DNA of 56,357 nt from Clostridia bacterium (GCA_017504605.1 JAFVQW010000002.1:1-56357); one strand, 5' to 3'. Shown: positions 37,872 through 46,547, counted from the first letter of the stretch. The notes: generated from the sequence alone by a model not told the origin. Translations and numbers: made by a program.

Positions 37872-39416
37872 ATGGTATCTAAAATTTATACTTCGGGCGT
37901 TATAGGAATAGACGGCTTCGAGATTACCGTTGAATGCAGTGCGTGGGACCGAGTTCCGCGCTTCGAGCTCGTCGGGCTCCCCGACGCGGCGGTAAAGGAG
38001 GCGAAGGGCAGAGTACAGTCGGCGTGCGAGAACAGCGGCTTCGTCTTCCCCTCTATGGATATAATGATAAATCTCGCCCCCGCGGATATAAGAAAAGAGG
38101 GCAGTGCCTTCGACCTCGCTATAATTCTCTCGATTTTACAGAGCGCGAGGGTAATACCCTCGACGGCCGACTTCTCGGATAAATGCTTCGTAGGCGAGCT
38201 CTCGCTCGGCGGCGAGGTGCGCTCGGTCGGCGGCGTGCTCTCTATGACGGTGGCGGCACGCGATGCGGGAAGGCGAGAGATGTTCGTGCCGCGGGACAAC
38301 GCCGCCGAGGCGGCGGTCGTTGACGGAATTACCGTTTACGGAGTTGAAAGCCTTCGCCAAATGGTCGAGCATATCAAGGGGATACGGCGAATAGAGCCGA
38401 CACGCCCCTCGGTGTCCGAGGCCGATTTACATAGCCGTCGGGGCTCGCTCGACTTTGCCGACGTGCGCGGACAGCTTAAGGCCAAGCGCGCGCTCGAGAT
38501 TGCGGCGGCGGGCGGTCACAACGTCATAATGATAGGCCCGCCCGGTGCGGGAAAATCAATGCTCGCGAAGCGCCTTCCCTCGATTTTACCCGATATGAGC
38601 TTTTCCGAGGCGCTCGAGACGACGAAGATACACTCGGTATCGGGCACGCTCGTCTCGGGGCTCGTCACCGAGCGCCCCTTCCGCTCGCCGCACCACACGG
38701 TCAGCGCCGCGGGAATGGTCGGCGGCGGTCAGCACCCGCGCCCGGGCGAGATTTCGCTCGCGCATAACGGCGTTCTCTTCCTCGACGAGCTCCCCGAGTT
38801 CCCGAAGAGCGTTACCGAGGCGCTCCGTCAGCCGCTCGAGGACGGTGCGGTTACCGTTACGCGCGCCGCGTCGAAGGTGAAATATCCCACCTCGTTTATG
38901 CTCGTGTGCGCTATGAACCCCTGCCGATGCGGCTTCTTCGGCGACCCGACCCGTCAGTGCACCTGCACGGCGCAGTCGATTTCCAAGTACCTTGAGAGGG
39001 TCTCGGGCCCGCTGCTTGACAGAATAGATATTGAGATAGAGCTGCCCGCCGTCTCCTACGACGAGATTTCGGGCAAGACCGAGCGCGGCGAGCCCTCGGA
39101 GAAAATTCGCGAGAGGGTAAACGCGGCACGCCGCTTCGCGCGCCGCCGCCTTCGCGCCGCGGGGGACAATCCCGACGTCTTGAACGCGAAGATGCCGCCC
39201 GAGATGCTCCACCGCCACTGCGAGCTCGACGAGGACGCCTCGGAGCTTTTGCGCGCGGCCTTCGATGCGCTCGGCTTCTCGGCGAGAGGGCACGACAGAG
39301 TGCTTCGCGTTGCGAGAACCATTGCCGACCTCGACGGCTCGGAGAAAATAGGCGAGGAGCATATTGCCGAGGCAATAATGTACCGCTCGCTTGATAGGAA
39401 GTATTGGAAAAGATAG
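37872..39416 (+). CDS. comM: YifB/ComM-family Mg-chelatase-like AAA+ ATPase
   Basis: 514 residues, family-typical. N-terminal ChlI/Lon-type S5-like domain (about 1-165: IGIDGFEITVEC, RFELVGLPDAAVKEAKGRVQ), the AAA+ Mg_chelatase core (GPPGAGKSMLAKRLPSILP, RPFRSPHHTVSAAGMVGGG, GVLFLDELPEF) and the conserved Cys block MNPCRCGFFGDPTRQCTC, then the C-terminal Mg_chelatase_C helices. ComM promotes branch migration during natural transformation in Gram-negatives; the role in Clostridia is less certain. Single gene with its own promoter, followed by copy D of the dispersed repeat. Confidence 0.93.
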   Translation: MVSKIYTSGVIGIDGFEITVECSAWDRVPRFELVGLPDAAVKEAKGRVQSACENSGFVFPSMDIMINLAPADIRKEGSAFDLAIILSILQSARVIPSTADFSDKCFVGELSLGGEVRSVGGVLSMTVAARDAGRREMFVPRDNAAEAAVVDGITVYGVESLRQMVEHIKGIRRIEPTRPSVSEADLHSRRGSLDFADVRGQLKAKRALEIAAAGGHNVIMIGPPGAGKSMLAKRLPSILPDMSFSEALETTKIHSVSGTLVSGLVTERPFRSPHHTVSAAGMVGGGQHPRPGEISLAHNGVLFLDELPEFPKSVTEALRQPLEDGAVTVTRAASKVKYPTSFMLVCAMNPCRCGFFGDPTRQCTCTAQSISKYLERVSGPLLDRIDIEIELPAVSYDEISGKTERGEPSEKIRERVNAARRFARRRLRAAGDNPDVLNAKMPPEMLHRHCELDEDASELLRAAFDALGFSARGHDRVLRVARTIADLDGSEKIGEEHIAEAIMYRSLDRKYWKR

Positions 39417-39424
39417 TTCCACGC

Positions 39425-39520
39425 CTTCGGCCTTTTGGCATAGCAAACGGACTAAAAAACAAACGGTGAGGTTAAAAGACCCCACCGTTTTTTGTTTTAG
39501 GTTATGCCAAAAGGCCGAAG
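39425..39520. repeat. 18-bp perfect inverted repeat around a terminator
   Basis: CTTCGGCCTTTTGGCATA (39425-39442) and TATGCCAAAAGGCCGAAG (39503-39520) enclose a hairpin AAACGGTGAGG / CCCCACCGTTT followed by TTTTG (39459-39495), which would end yifB transcription. Confidence 0.85.
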
Positions 39521-39747
39521 CCCCGAGGGGCAAAGGGATTTTGAGCAGAAATCTTTCATCGCGACCCGAAGGTGTACGAGGGTACATCGAGAGGGAGCGA
39601 GGGAAGATAGAAAACAAGAATAAAAACGAAGAAAACCGTAGGTTTTCAACATAAGCCAAGCCTACGAAACACAACAGAGAAAAGGAAGAGGCTTATAACT
39701 AAACCTCTTCCCTCTTGTTTTCGGTTATGCCAAAAGGCCGAAGCCCC
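39503..39747 (+). repeat. Terminator-linked dispersed repeat, copy D
   Basis: Framed by direct copies of TATGCCAAAAGGCCGAAGCC at 39503 and 39726. The core has GGGATTTTGAGCAGAAATC, GTACGAGGGTACATCGAG and AGGTTTTCAAC. A hairpin GGAAGAGGC..CCTCTTCC (39682-39714) can terminate the kinase gene that ends at 39749. No gene is supported in 39417-39748. Confidence 0.75.
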
Positions 39748-39748
39748 G

Positions 39749-40774
39749 TTATCTCTGGATACGGCCGGTACCATTGCCCCCCGCAAGAGCCTTCACCTCG
39801 TCAACGCTGACAAGGTTAAAGTCGCCCTCAACAGAGTGCTTGAGGCAGGATGCCGCAACGGCAAACTCTACCGCATCCTGGGTCGAGAAGCCCGAGAGAC
39901 AGGAGTAGATAAGGCCGCCGCCGAAGCTGTCGCCGCCGCCTACGCGGTCAACGATGTGCATATGATAGGACTTAGAGAAGCAGTACTCGCCCGACTTAGC
40001 ATCGTAGAGAAGCGCCGCCCAGTCGTTGTCGTTAGCGCTGATAGAGGAGCGGAGCGTGATAGCAACCTTCTCAAAGTTGAATTTCTCGGCAAGCTGACGT
40101 GCAACCGACTTGTAGCCCTCGTGATTGAGCTTACCGCCCGCGATGTCGGTGTTCTCGGCATCGATGCCGAATACGTCGTGAGCGTCCTCCTCGTTGGAGA
40201 TGCAGACGTCAACGTACTCGCAGAGCTTGGTCATGGTAGCCTGTGCCTCGGCTCTCGTCCAGAGCTTCTTTCTGAAGTTGAGGTCGCAGGAAATCTTAAC
40301 GCCCTTCGCCTTAGCCGCGCGGCAGGCATCAAGGCAGATGTCCGCAACGGTAGGATTAAGAGCGGGAGTAATACCCGTAAAGTGGAACCAATCGGCACCC
40401 TCGAAAATCTTCTCCCAATCGAAGTCGGAGGGCGAAGCCTCGGCAATAGCCGAATGTGCGCGGTCGTAGATGACCTTGGAGGGACGCTGAGAAGCACCCT
40501 TCTCGTTGAAATAGATACCTACTCTGTCGCCGCCGCGGACGATTTTCGAGGTATCAACGCCGTATCTGCGAAGCGCGTTAACCGCACTCTGACCTATCTC
40601 GTGCTTCGGGAGCTTGGTAACGAAAACCGACTCAAGACCGTAGTTCGCAATAGATACCGACACGTTTGCCTCACCGCCGCCGTAAACGACGCCGAACTTA
40701 TCCGCCTGAGTAAAGCGGAGATAGCCCTCGGGAGCGAGGCGGAGCATAATTTCACCAAAAGTTACAACCTTCAT
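39749..40774 (-). CDS. kdgK: PfkB-family sugar kinase, probable 2-keto-3-deoxygluconate kinase
   Basis: 341 residues from the ATG at 40774 (MKVVTFGEIMLRLAPEGYLR; AGGAAAGGA 11 bases upstream). Ribokinase fold: GEANVSVSIANYGLESVFVT, the C-terminal anion-hole/ATP signature DRVGGGDSFGGGLIYSC with catalytic Asp. The opening GEIMLRLAPEG and long length resemble KDG kinases of Clostridia, which feed pectin/uronate breakdown into the Entner-Doudoroff type pathway; substrate identity is inference (fructokinase-like is an alternative). KDPG aldolase is not in the window. Confidence 0.85.
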   Translation of the reverse strand: MKVVTFGEIMLRLAPEGYLRFTQADKFGVVYGGGEANVSVSIANYGLESVFVTKLPKHEIGQSAVNALRRYGVDTSKIVRGGDRVGIYFNEKGASQRPSKVIYDRAHSAIAEASPSDFDWEKIFEGADWFHFTGITPALNPTVADICLDACRAAKAKGVKISCDLNFRKKLWTRAEAQATMTKLCEYVDVCISNEEDAHDVFGIDAENTDIAGGKLNHEGYKSVARQLAEKFNFEKVAITLRSSISANDNDWAALLYDAKSGEYCFSKSYHMHIVDRVGGGDSFGGGLIYSCLSGFSTQDAVEFAVAASCLKHSVEGDFNLVSVDEVKALAGGNGTGRIQR

Positions 40775-40832
40775 TTGTGAAAAAATCCTTTCCTGTTTAT
40801 AAAATGTAATAAATAATTTCTCTTTACAATAT

Positions 40833-40861
40833 ATTTTACCATAACCGATAAAGAAAATCAA
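40833..40861 (-). promoter_or_regulatory. Promoter of the KDG kinase gene
   Basis: On the minus strand TTGATT, 17 bp, TAAAAT, 59 bases before the start codon. Confidence 0.6.
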
Positions 40862-40914
40862 GATGCCGCGGCAGTTTTTTGGCCGCGAAAGAGAGCGAAA
40901 AAAGACAAAATAAA

Positions 40915-40936
40915 GCCCCGCGAGGTTTCGCGGGGC
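40915..40936 (-). terminator. Terminator of the AbrB gene
   Basis: GCCCCGCGA / TCGCGGGGC with a 4-nt loop, followed on the minus strand by TTTATTTTG. Confidence 0.8.
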
Positions 40937-40942
40937 GGTGAA

Positions 40943-41188
40943 TTACATCTCTCGCTTTATTTCGTCAATGCATACGAAGCAGATTTTCTTGCCACGGAAC
41001 TCGGTAATTCCGCTATCCTTGCCGCAATAGATGCAGGTGGGAGCATACTTCGTAAGGACAATCCTATCACCCTCGAGCTCAATCTCGACGGGGTCGCCGT
41101 TTTTAATATCTGTAACGCGGCGCATCTCTTTCGGTATAACTATGCGGCCGAGCTCGTCGATTTTCCTAACAATACCGGTAGTTTTCAT
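40943..41188 (-). CDS. abrB: AbrB/SpoVT-like transition-state regulator with zinc ribbon
   Basis: 81 residues from the ATG at 41188 (MKTTGIVRKIDELGRIVIPK; AAAGGAA upstream); upstream in-frame starts lack an RBS. AbrB swapped-hairpin DNA-binding domain 1-50 (RRVTDIKNGDPVEIELEGDR), then a C-terminal CIYCGKDS...ICFVCIDE with two CxxC pairs likely binding zinc, as in clostridial AbrB proteins. A global repressor of stationary-phase and sporulation genes; it is divergent from the spoIIIA operon, 153 bp apart. Confidence 0.9.
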   Translation of the reverse strand: MKTTGIVRKIDELGRIVIPKEMRRVTDIKNGDPVEIELEGDRIVLTKYAPTCIYCGKDSGITEFRGKKICFVCIDEIKREM

Positions 41189-41269
41189 TTCGCAAATATT
41201 CCTTTCACTTGTCAAAAGAGGGCGATAGAGGACAACCCCTGTCAAAAAGGGAGTTTCCAGTGATTTCTT

Positions 41270-41298
41270 ATTTTAACACACGGCTCGGGCATTGTCAA
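41270..41298 (-). promoter_or_regulatory. abrB promoter
   Basis: On the minus strand TTGACA, 17 bp ending GCCGTGTGT, TAAAAT. It shares the spacer motif. Confidence 0.75.
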
Positions 41299-41341
41299 GT
41301 GTTTTTACATTAATTTTAAAAAAGGAGAAAAGAAAAAAGAA

Positions 41342-41536
41342 GTGGATATAGAGCTTATAATGCGGGTGGCGGGTATAGGAATGATAGTCACCGTGACCTG
41401 CCAGATACTAAGCAAGGCGGGGCGTGAGGAGCAGTCTACTCTCGTATCCATAACGGGAATTGTAATAGTGCTTATTTTACTCGTCGAGAAGATAGGCGTG
41501 CTCTTTGACACCCTCCGTCGGGTGTTCGGGCTATGA
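41342..41536 (+). CDS. spoIIIAC: Stage III sporulation protein AC
   Basis: 64 residues with two transmembrane helices, GTG start (VDIELIMRVAGIGMIV aligns with the family start; the GGAG site is a long 14 bases upstream). Part of the SpoIIIA channel built in the mother-cell membrane across the engulfed forespore. It is the first spoIIIA gene here: spoIIIAA and spoIIIAB, normally upstream, are absent. Confidence 0.93.
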   Translation: MDIELIMRVAGIGMIVTVTCQILSKAGREEQSTLVSITGIVIVLILLVEKIGVLFDTLRRVFGL

Positions 41537-41925
41537 GTGCGCTTTTTAACATTCCCTCGGCGGCGGTGCTCCTTCTCTCGCTCGCGCTTATTTTGCGCGA
41601 GAGCGGCTGGCGTGGGGCGAGGCTCTTTTCGGTGCTCGGCGTGCTCCTTATCCTCACCTACGCACTCGGACGTATCGGAGAAGGTGTGGACGGGCTGCTC
41701 GGGACCGTTTCGGCACTCGGTGCGACAGAGGCGGTGCGCTTTGCGCTTCTCGTCCTCGGGAGCGGTTATCTTTTCGGCACGGTCTCCGACCTGTGCCGCG
41801 AGGCGGGAGAGAGCGGCCTTGGCGAGGCGGTGGAGCTCGCGGGGCGCGCGGAGCTGATTTTGCTCTCGCTGCCAAAGCTTGGGGAAATACTTAAAATTGC
41901 GGCGGAGTTAGTAAAAAATGCTTAG
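41533..41925 (+). CDS. spoIIIAD: Stage III sporulation protein AD
   Basis: 130 residues, four hydrophobic segments; motifs NIPSAAVLLLSLALILRESG and RAELILLSLPKLGEILKIAA match SpoIIIAD. It overlaps spoIIIAC by 4 nt and spoIIIAE by 8 nt. Confidence 0.93.
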   Translation: MSALFNIPSAAVLLLSLALILRESGWRGARLFSVLGVLLILTYALGRIGEGVDGLLGTVSALGATEAVRFALLVLGSGYLFGTVSDLCREAGESGLGEAVELAGRAELILLSLPKLGEILKIAAELVKNA

Positions 41926-42958
41926 AAATAAAAATATAGCCTTACAGAACGGCGGTATTGCCGATGAATTTCTCTCGGATTTCGAGGAGCTCTTACCCGA
42001 CGGCTACGCCTCGCTTGCCGACCCGAGCGTGCTGACCGAGAGAATATCCGACGGGGGGATATTTTCAGAGCTCGGGGAGGCGATAAGCCGCGGGCTTTCG
42101 GGCTCTCTCGGCTTCTTCTCACTGCTCCTCGGCGCGGCGGTGCTGATAGCGCTCGCGGGGCTCGCAGAGGGGAGACTGCGCTCGCCCGTGCGGCTCTCGG
42201 TATCGGTCGCCGCCGTGCTTCTCGTCTGGGGAGAGCTTGCAGACACGGCCAAAGCAATAACGGCGGCGCTTGGGGAGCTCTCCGAGCTCTTTTTCGGTAT
42301 TGGCACGCTCGTCAGTGCGCTTAGCGCCGCGGGCGGCGCCGCAGCGAGCGCGGGGGTACAGACGGCGGGGCTATCGCTAACGCTTACCGTGTTTGGAAAC
42401 GGCACGGCGGCGCTCTTGACAACCCTCGTGCGTGCGGTGCTCGCGTCCTCTCTTGTCGGTGCGGCCCTCGGCGGAGCCGCCGAGGGGGTGGCGAGGGGCG
42501 TGCGCTCCTTTTTCACCTTCGGCCTCGGAATTATGACGGCGGGGGTGCTCGGTATACTGTCGCTTCAAACCCTCGTCGCCTCGGCCGCCGACAGTGCGGC
42601 CCTGCGCGCGGCAAAATACGCCGCCTCGGGAATGATACCCGTCGTCGGCGGGGCGGTCTCGGGCGCGCTCGGCGCGTTAAGCTCGGGGCTCTCCTACGTA
42701 GGCGATATAATCGGGGCGGGGGGCGTGCTCGTTATTATATCGCTTTCGCTCGGGACGGGGGTGCGGCTCTTGCTTATGCGCCTATCCGTGTCGCTGTCCT
42801 TGATTTTTCTCGAGCTTGCGGGCTCGAGGGAGGGCGTGCGGAGCTTTTCGGCTATAAGAGGGGCTATTGATGCGCTGATTTCGGTCTACTTTTTGTCGTG
42901 TATTGTTTACATTTTTGAGATTGTTTTGTTTGTGAAAAGCGGGGTGGGGCTTGTATGA
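41918..42958 (+). CDS. spoIIIAE: Stage III sporulation protein AE
   Basis: 346 residues, polytopic membrane protein with about eight helices, very rich in Gly, Ala and Leu. Family segments include GIMTAGVLGILSLQTLVASA, ADSAALRAAKYAASGMIPVV and GGAVSGALGALSSGL. Somewhat shorter at the N-terminus than the Bacillus protein (about 400) and without an evident signal peptide. Component of the SpoIIIA-SpoIIQ feeding tube. Confidence 0.93.
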   Translation: MLRNKNIALQNGGIADEFLSDFEELLPDGYASLADPSVLTERISDGGIFSELGEAISRGLSGSLGFFSLLLGAAVLIALAGLAEGRLRSPVRLSVSVAAVLLVWGELADTAKAITAALGELSELFFGIGTLVSALSAAGGAAASAGVQTAGLSLTLTVFGNGTAALLTTLVRAVLASSLVGAALGGAAEGVARGVRSFFTFGLGIMTAGVLGILSLQTLVASAADSAALRAAKYAASGMIPVVGGAVSGALGALSSGLSYVGDIIGAGGVLVIISLSLGTGVRLLLMRLSVSLSLIFLELAGSREGVRSFSAIRGAIDALISVYFLSCIVYIFEIVLFVKSGVGLV

Positions 42959-43437
42959 GCGAGGTGCTTGATTATATTCTTCTGCTTATTGCCGCCGCGA
43001 CGGTGATTACCGTCGGCGAGGAGGCCGCCCCAAAGAGGGCACGTCCCGTTATTTCCTTTTGCATCGGGGTGTATCTTCTTTATATAATAGTATCGCCACT
43101 GCCTGCCCTTGTCGGCGGAATATCGGGGGCGCTCGGTGACTACTCGGGCGCGGGCGGAGACGGTACGGGCGGCGAGATTTATTACGAGACGGCGACCGAG
43201 GCGGCAGAGGACGGCCTCGCCTCGGCCATATCCGAGCGCTTCGGGATAGATAAGGAGAATATAAGCGTGAGAATTTTAGAGCTTGATATAAAAGACTTTA
43301 CGGCGGGGCGGATATTCGTCACGCTCACGGGCGGGGGCGTCCTCTCCGATACGAGGGCTATCGAGGAATATGCGGAAGAAATTTTCGGGGGTGATAAGGG
43401 TGGAGCAGAATGTACGGTCGAAATCAGGCTTAGGTAG
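42955..43437 (+). CDS. spoIIIAF: Stage III sporulation protein AF
   Basis: 160 residues: two N-terminal transmembrane helices (YILLLIAAATVITVG; VISFCIGVYLLYIIVSPLP) and a soluble ring-building-motif-like C-terminal domain (ISERFGIDKENISVRILELD). Four-nt overlap with spoIIIAE; its end overlaps the predicted spoIIIAG start by 68 nt if the longest frame is used. Confidence 0.9.
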   Translation: MSEVLDYILLLIAAATVITVGEEAAPKRARPVISFCIGVYLLYIIVSPLPALVGGISGALGDYSGAGGDGTGGEIYYETATEAAEDGLASAISERFGIDKENISVRILELDIKDFTAGRIFVTLTGGGVLSDTRAIEEYAEEIFGGDKGGAECTVEIRLR

Positions 43438-43807
43438 CCGTCTTATCTCGCTTCTTCGGAGCGGCGGGAATATGCCGAGGGCGGTGGTGCTTCTTGCCGT
43501 CGGGCTTATGCTTCTTCTTTTCGGTGTCCTCGGCACGTCGCGCTCCCGCACGGAGAATAACGACACGCTTTATACCGACGAGGAGGCTCGCCTCGCCGAG
43601 CTCTGCTCCTCCGTCGAGGGGGTGGGCAGATGTCGGGTGATGATAAGCTACGAGGACAGTGGCTACCGCTCGGGGGAGCGGGTTATGAGTGTATGTATTG
43701 CCTGCGACGGCGCGGACAGGGCGGCGGTGAGACGGAGCCTTACCGACCTCATTACGGCACTCTACGGAATAGGCTCGAACAGAATTTACATAGCGAGGCT
43801 CGAATAA
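43370..43807 (+). CDS. spoIIIAG: Stage III sporulation protein AG
   Basis: 145 residues from the ATG; internal GTG starts at 43391 or 43400 are equally plausible and would reduce the overlap with spoIIIAF. One transmembrane helix (PRAVVLLAVGLMLLLFGVLG) then a compact ring-building domain (LAELCSSVEGVGRCRVMISY, LTDLITALYGIGSNRIYIARL). Much shorter than Bacillus SpoIIIAG (about 229), lacking most of the beta-triangle insertion region. The protein forms a large ring in the intermembrane space. Confidence 0.9.
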   Translation: MRKKFSGVIRVEQNVRSKSGLGSRLISLLRSGGNMPRAVVLLAVGLMLLLFGVLGTSRSRTENNDTLYTDEEARLAELCSSVEGVGRCRVMISYEDSGYRSGERVMSVCIACDGADRAAVRRSLTDLITALYGIGSNRIYIARLE

Positions 43808-43885
43808 TTTACCGCTTTTTGGAATAGACGGCCCGCCCGGCTCATAATCTTTACCAAGTAACAATTCCAAAGGAGTGCGAATACA

Positions 43886-44431
43886 ATGAACAAGCAAAAA
43901 ATCAAAAGCTTCTTTTCCTCTCGCGGAGCGAAGAGCCTCGCGGTATTTCTCGCCGTGGTTATCATCGGCGCGGCGGTGTACGTGAACTACCGTCTTTTTT
44001 ACGACCCCGTAGATGCTATGGGCTTCGGCGACAACAATATGTCGGATAACACGGGCGGCACCGAGAGCACGGGCGGGGGAGTGAGTGAGGATTATTTCAC
44101 CACGACCGCTCTTAACCGTCAACAGTCTCGTGACGAGGCTATCGACGTGCTTAAGCTCATAACCGACAGCGACGAGGCGAGCGCCGAGGCGAAGGCCGAG
44201 GCAAGCGCGAAAATCTCGCAAATTGCCCTCGATATTCAGAACGAGGCCAACATCGAGACCCTTGTTCGTGCGAAGGGCTTTGAGGAGTGCGTTGCCGTCA
44301 TCTCCGAGGGCTCGGTCAGCGTAATCGTCGGTGCCGAGAGCCTTCAGGCGGCCGAGGCGGCGCAAATTCTCGCTATCGTATACGATACGACGGGAATTTC
44401 TCCCGAGAATATCTCGATTATCAACAAGTAA
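43886..44431 (+). CDS. spoIIIAH: Stage III sporulation protein AH
   Basis: 181 residues. N-terminal transmembrane helix (SLAVFLAVVIIGAAVYVNYR), a low-complexity acidic linker (NTGGTESTGGGVSED), and an EscJ/YscJ-like domain (LNRQQSRDEAIDVLKLITDS, VRAKGFEECVAVISEGSVSV, AEAAQILAIVYDTTGISPEN). It pairs with forespore SpoIIQ to join the two membranes. AAAGGAG 10 bases upstream; last gene of the operon, followed by a strong terminator. Confidence 0.95.
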   Translation: MNKQKIKSFFSSRGAKSLAVFLAVVIIGAAVYVNYRLFYDPVDAMGFGDNNMSDNTGGTESTGGGVSEDYFTTTALNRQQSRDEAIDVLKLITDSDEASAEAKAEASAKISQIALDIQNEANIETLVRAKGFEECVAVISEGSVSVIVGAESLQAAEAAQILAIVYDTTGISPENISIINK

Positions 44432-44450
44432 AGGTCAAAGAGGCAATCGC

Positions 44451-44494
44451 AAAAGCACCCTCGGACGGAAAAGCACCGTCCGAAGGGTGCTTTT
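44451..44494 (+). terminator. Terminator of the spoIIIA operon
   Basis: AAAAGCACCCTCGGACGG pairs with CCGTCCGAAGGGTGCTTTT across a 7-nt loop. Confidence 0.9.
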
Positions 44495-44530
44495 CCCATA
44501 TATTTTTATCTAAAATATTCATAAAGAATG

Positions 44531-44559
44531 TTGACTAATCGGCGAAAGTGTGCTACAAT
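44531..44559 (+). promoter_or_regulatory. asd promoter
   Basis: TTGACT, 17 bp, TACAAT, 37 bases before the ATG. Confidence 0.8.
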
Positions 44560-44596
44560 AAGCAATATTCAAAAGGTTTTTGTTCGGAGGTGTATT

Positions 44597-45679
44597 ATGA
44601 ACAAGCTTAAGGTTGGTATTATCGGTGCTACGGGCATGGTGGGTCAGAGATTTATCATGCTTCTTAACGAGCATCCGTATTTTGAGATAACGGCACTCGT
44701 CGCGGGCCCCCGCTCCGCGGGTCAGTCCTATGAGCGGGCTGTTGAGGGCAGATGGAAGATGACTACCCCCTGTCCCGAAAAAATTGCAAAAATGACGGTA
44801 ATCTCGTCCGACGAGGTTGACACCGTCGGCGCACTCGTCGACTTCGTCTTCTGCGCGGTCAATATGTCGAAGGACGACACCCGCGCGCTCGAGGAGAGAT
44901 ACGCTCGCGCGGAAATTCCCGTCGTATCGAACAACTCCGCGAACAGATGGACACCCGACGTTCCCATGGTAATTCCCGAGGTTAACGATGCGCACCTCGA
45001 GGTAATAGAGGCGCAGAGAAGGCGCCTCGGCACTAAGCGCGGCTTCATTGCCGTTAAGCCTAACTGCTCCATTCAGTCCTACGTCGGCGCACTCACCCCG
45101 CTTCTTAAGTACGGCATTAAGGAGGTCGTCGCTACGACCTATCAGGCTATCAGCGGCGCGGGCAAGACCTTTAACGAGTGGCCCGAGATGATAGACAACC
45201 TCATTCCCTTTATAGGCGGTGAGGAGGAGAAGAGCGAGCGCGAGCCCCTTCGCGTTTGGGGCGAGGTTAAGGGCGGAGAGATTGTTCCCGCCGAGAGCCC
45301 TGTTATCACCACTCAGTGCCTTCGCGTGCCCGTTACCGACGGCCATATGGCGGCGGTGTTCGTAAGATTTGAGAACAAGCCCACGAAGGAAGAGATACTG
45401 AGTGAGTGGCGTAATTTCCGCGGTAAGCCGCAGACCCTCGGTCTGCCCTCGGCGCCCGAGCAGTTTATTACCTACTTCGAGGAGGATAACCGTCCTCAGA
45501 CGAGGCTCGACCGCGACCTTTACGGCGGTATGGGTGTCAGCGTCGGCCGTCTTCGTCCCGACAGCGTTTACGACTACAAGTTCGTGGGTCTGTCGCACAA
45601 CACCCTTCGCGGTGCGGCGGGCGGTGCGGTGCTTATTGCCGAGCTGCTTTACAGAGAGGGATACCTGAGCGCTAAATAA
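44597..45679 (+). CDS. asd: Aspartate-semialdehyde dehydrogenase
   Basis: 360 residues from the ATG at 44597 (GGAGGTG 6 bases upstream). NADP-binding KVGIIGATGMVGQRFIMLL, active-site AVKPNCSIQSYVGALTPLLK (Cys about 155), SGAGKTFNEWPEM, and catalytic His in RVPVTDGHMAAVFV. Its length and the PNCSIQ form place it with the archaeal/fungal-type ASADH that is also common in Clostridia. It reduces aspartyl phosphate for lysine, threonine, methionine and diaminopimelate synthesis. Monocistronic. Confidence 0.96.
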   Translation: MNKLKVGIIGATGMVGQRFIMLLNEHPYFEITALVAGPRSAGQSYERAVEGRWKMTTPCPEKIAKMTVISSDEVDTVGALVDFVFCAVNMSKDDTRALEERYARAEIPVVSNNSANRWTPDVPMVIPEVNDAHLEVIEAQRRRLGTKRGFIAVKPNCSIQSYVGALTPLLKYGIKEVVATTYQAISGAGKTFNEWPEMIDNLIPFIGGEEEKSEREPLRVWGEVKGGEIVPAESPVITTQCLRVPVTDGHMAAVFVRFENKPTKEEILSEWRNFRGKPQTLGLPSAPEQFITYFEEDNRPQTRLDRDLYGGMGVSVGRLRPDSVYDYKFVGLSHNTLRGAAGGAVLIAELLYREGYLSAK

Positions 45680-45701
45680 GACGCGGCTTATTTTGTAAAG
45701 T

Positions 45702-45740
45702 AACAAACGGCGAGTCCCGCACTCGCCGTTTGTATTTTTG
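45702..45740 (+). terminator. asd terminator
   Basis: ACAAACGGCGAGT-CCCGC-ACTCGCCGTTTGT, then ATTTTTG. Confidence 0.9.
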
Positions 45741-45826
45741 TGTATTTTTGCCGTAATTTAGTTACTTTTAATAAAATGCACGGGCAATTTTCGTCGATAT
45801 TAAAAAACTTTCGTTTTTAATGCCTA

Positions 45827-45855
45827 TTGACAAGCATTAATATAAAATGTATAAT
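45827..45855 (+). promoter_or_regulatory. Promoter of the lipoprotein pair
   Basis: Perfect consensus TTGACA, 17 bp, TATAAT, 51 bases before the ATG at 45906; expected to be strong. Confidence 0.85.
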
Positions 45856-45905
45856 TATAATAGTAAAATATACCGACCACTTACGAAAGGTAATATGGTA
45901 ACCCT

Positions 45906-46547
45906 ATGAAAAAGCTGCTTTCCATAGTTCTCGTTCTTGCGCTTGCGGTTTGTGCCGTGTCCGGTCTCGCATCCTGTAAGAAGAAGGTTGATATATACGA
46001 CGTCGTTGCGGCGTCGAGGCCCACGAGCGCTACGACCTATACCACCTATAAGAGCGCCGAGGCGGGAGACTTCCTCGGAGAATACACTCTTCGCGTTAAC
46101 GGCGACGACTTCATTTTCGAGTATGCCTACGAGAGGCTTCGCACAATTGACGAGGCCGTTGCCGACGGCACGACCGAGATGAGAAAGGCTATCGACGGTG
46201 CGCTCTGCCTCAAGGGCGGTAAGTCCACGACGGTGGGCGATGCCTTTGACAGTGCTCTTCCCGCGCTCAACGTTACGAGCTTCGCGCTCAGCGAGGGCAA
46301 TCTTAAGAACGCCTACGTCTCCGACGACGGCCTCGTGCTTACCGCGAGCGTTACCGCCGCGAACAGCGAGAAGGTTTTCGGTGTTAAGATTTCGGCTGAG
46401 GGCGATATTTCAATCCGCGTTGAGACCGACGGAACCTATGCAAGGCGCGTCAGCGTTTCCTATACCACGACGGGCGGCGCCTCGGTTACTATCGAGACCT
46501 CGTATTCGTATAGCCCCGTTACCCTTGACTTCCCCGAGGGTATGTAA
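45906..46547 (+). CDS. Hypothetical lipoprotein
   Basis: 213 residues, no known family. Signal peptide with lipobox LASC (Cys about residue 24) followed by KKKVDIYDVVAASRPTSATT. The mature part is beta-rich with EYTLRVNGDDFIFEYAYERL and ends in an alternating VTIETSYSYSPVTLDFPEGM. The next gene encodes a related protein. Driven by a consensus promoter; probably an abundant surface lipoprotein of unknown role. Confidence 0.75.
   Translation: MKKLLSIVLVLALAVCAVSGLASCKKKVDIYDVVAASRPTSATTYTTYKSAEAGDFLGEYTLRVNGDDFIFEYAYERLRTIDEAVADGTTEMRKAIDGALCLKGGKSTTVGDAFDSALPALNVTSFALSEGNLKNAYVSDDGLVLTASVTAANSEKVFGVKISAEGDISIRVETDGTYARRVSVSYTTTGGASVTIETSYSYSPVTLDFPEGM

Noticed and set aside
41299..41341. Sigma-E promoter for spoIIIAC
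   Set aside because: TACATTAAT is vaguely like a -10 element but no matching -35 element lies at the right distance; not called.
43430..44365. 311-codon minus-strand frame across spoIIIAG/AH
   Set aside because: Antisense to two recognised sporulation genes and without motif or start signal.
44519..45706. 395-codon minus-strand frame across asd
   Set aside because: Antisense shadow of asd; asd has promoter, RBS, motifs and terminator.
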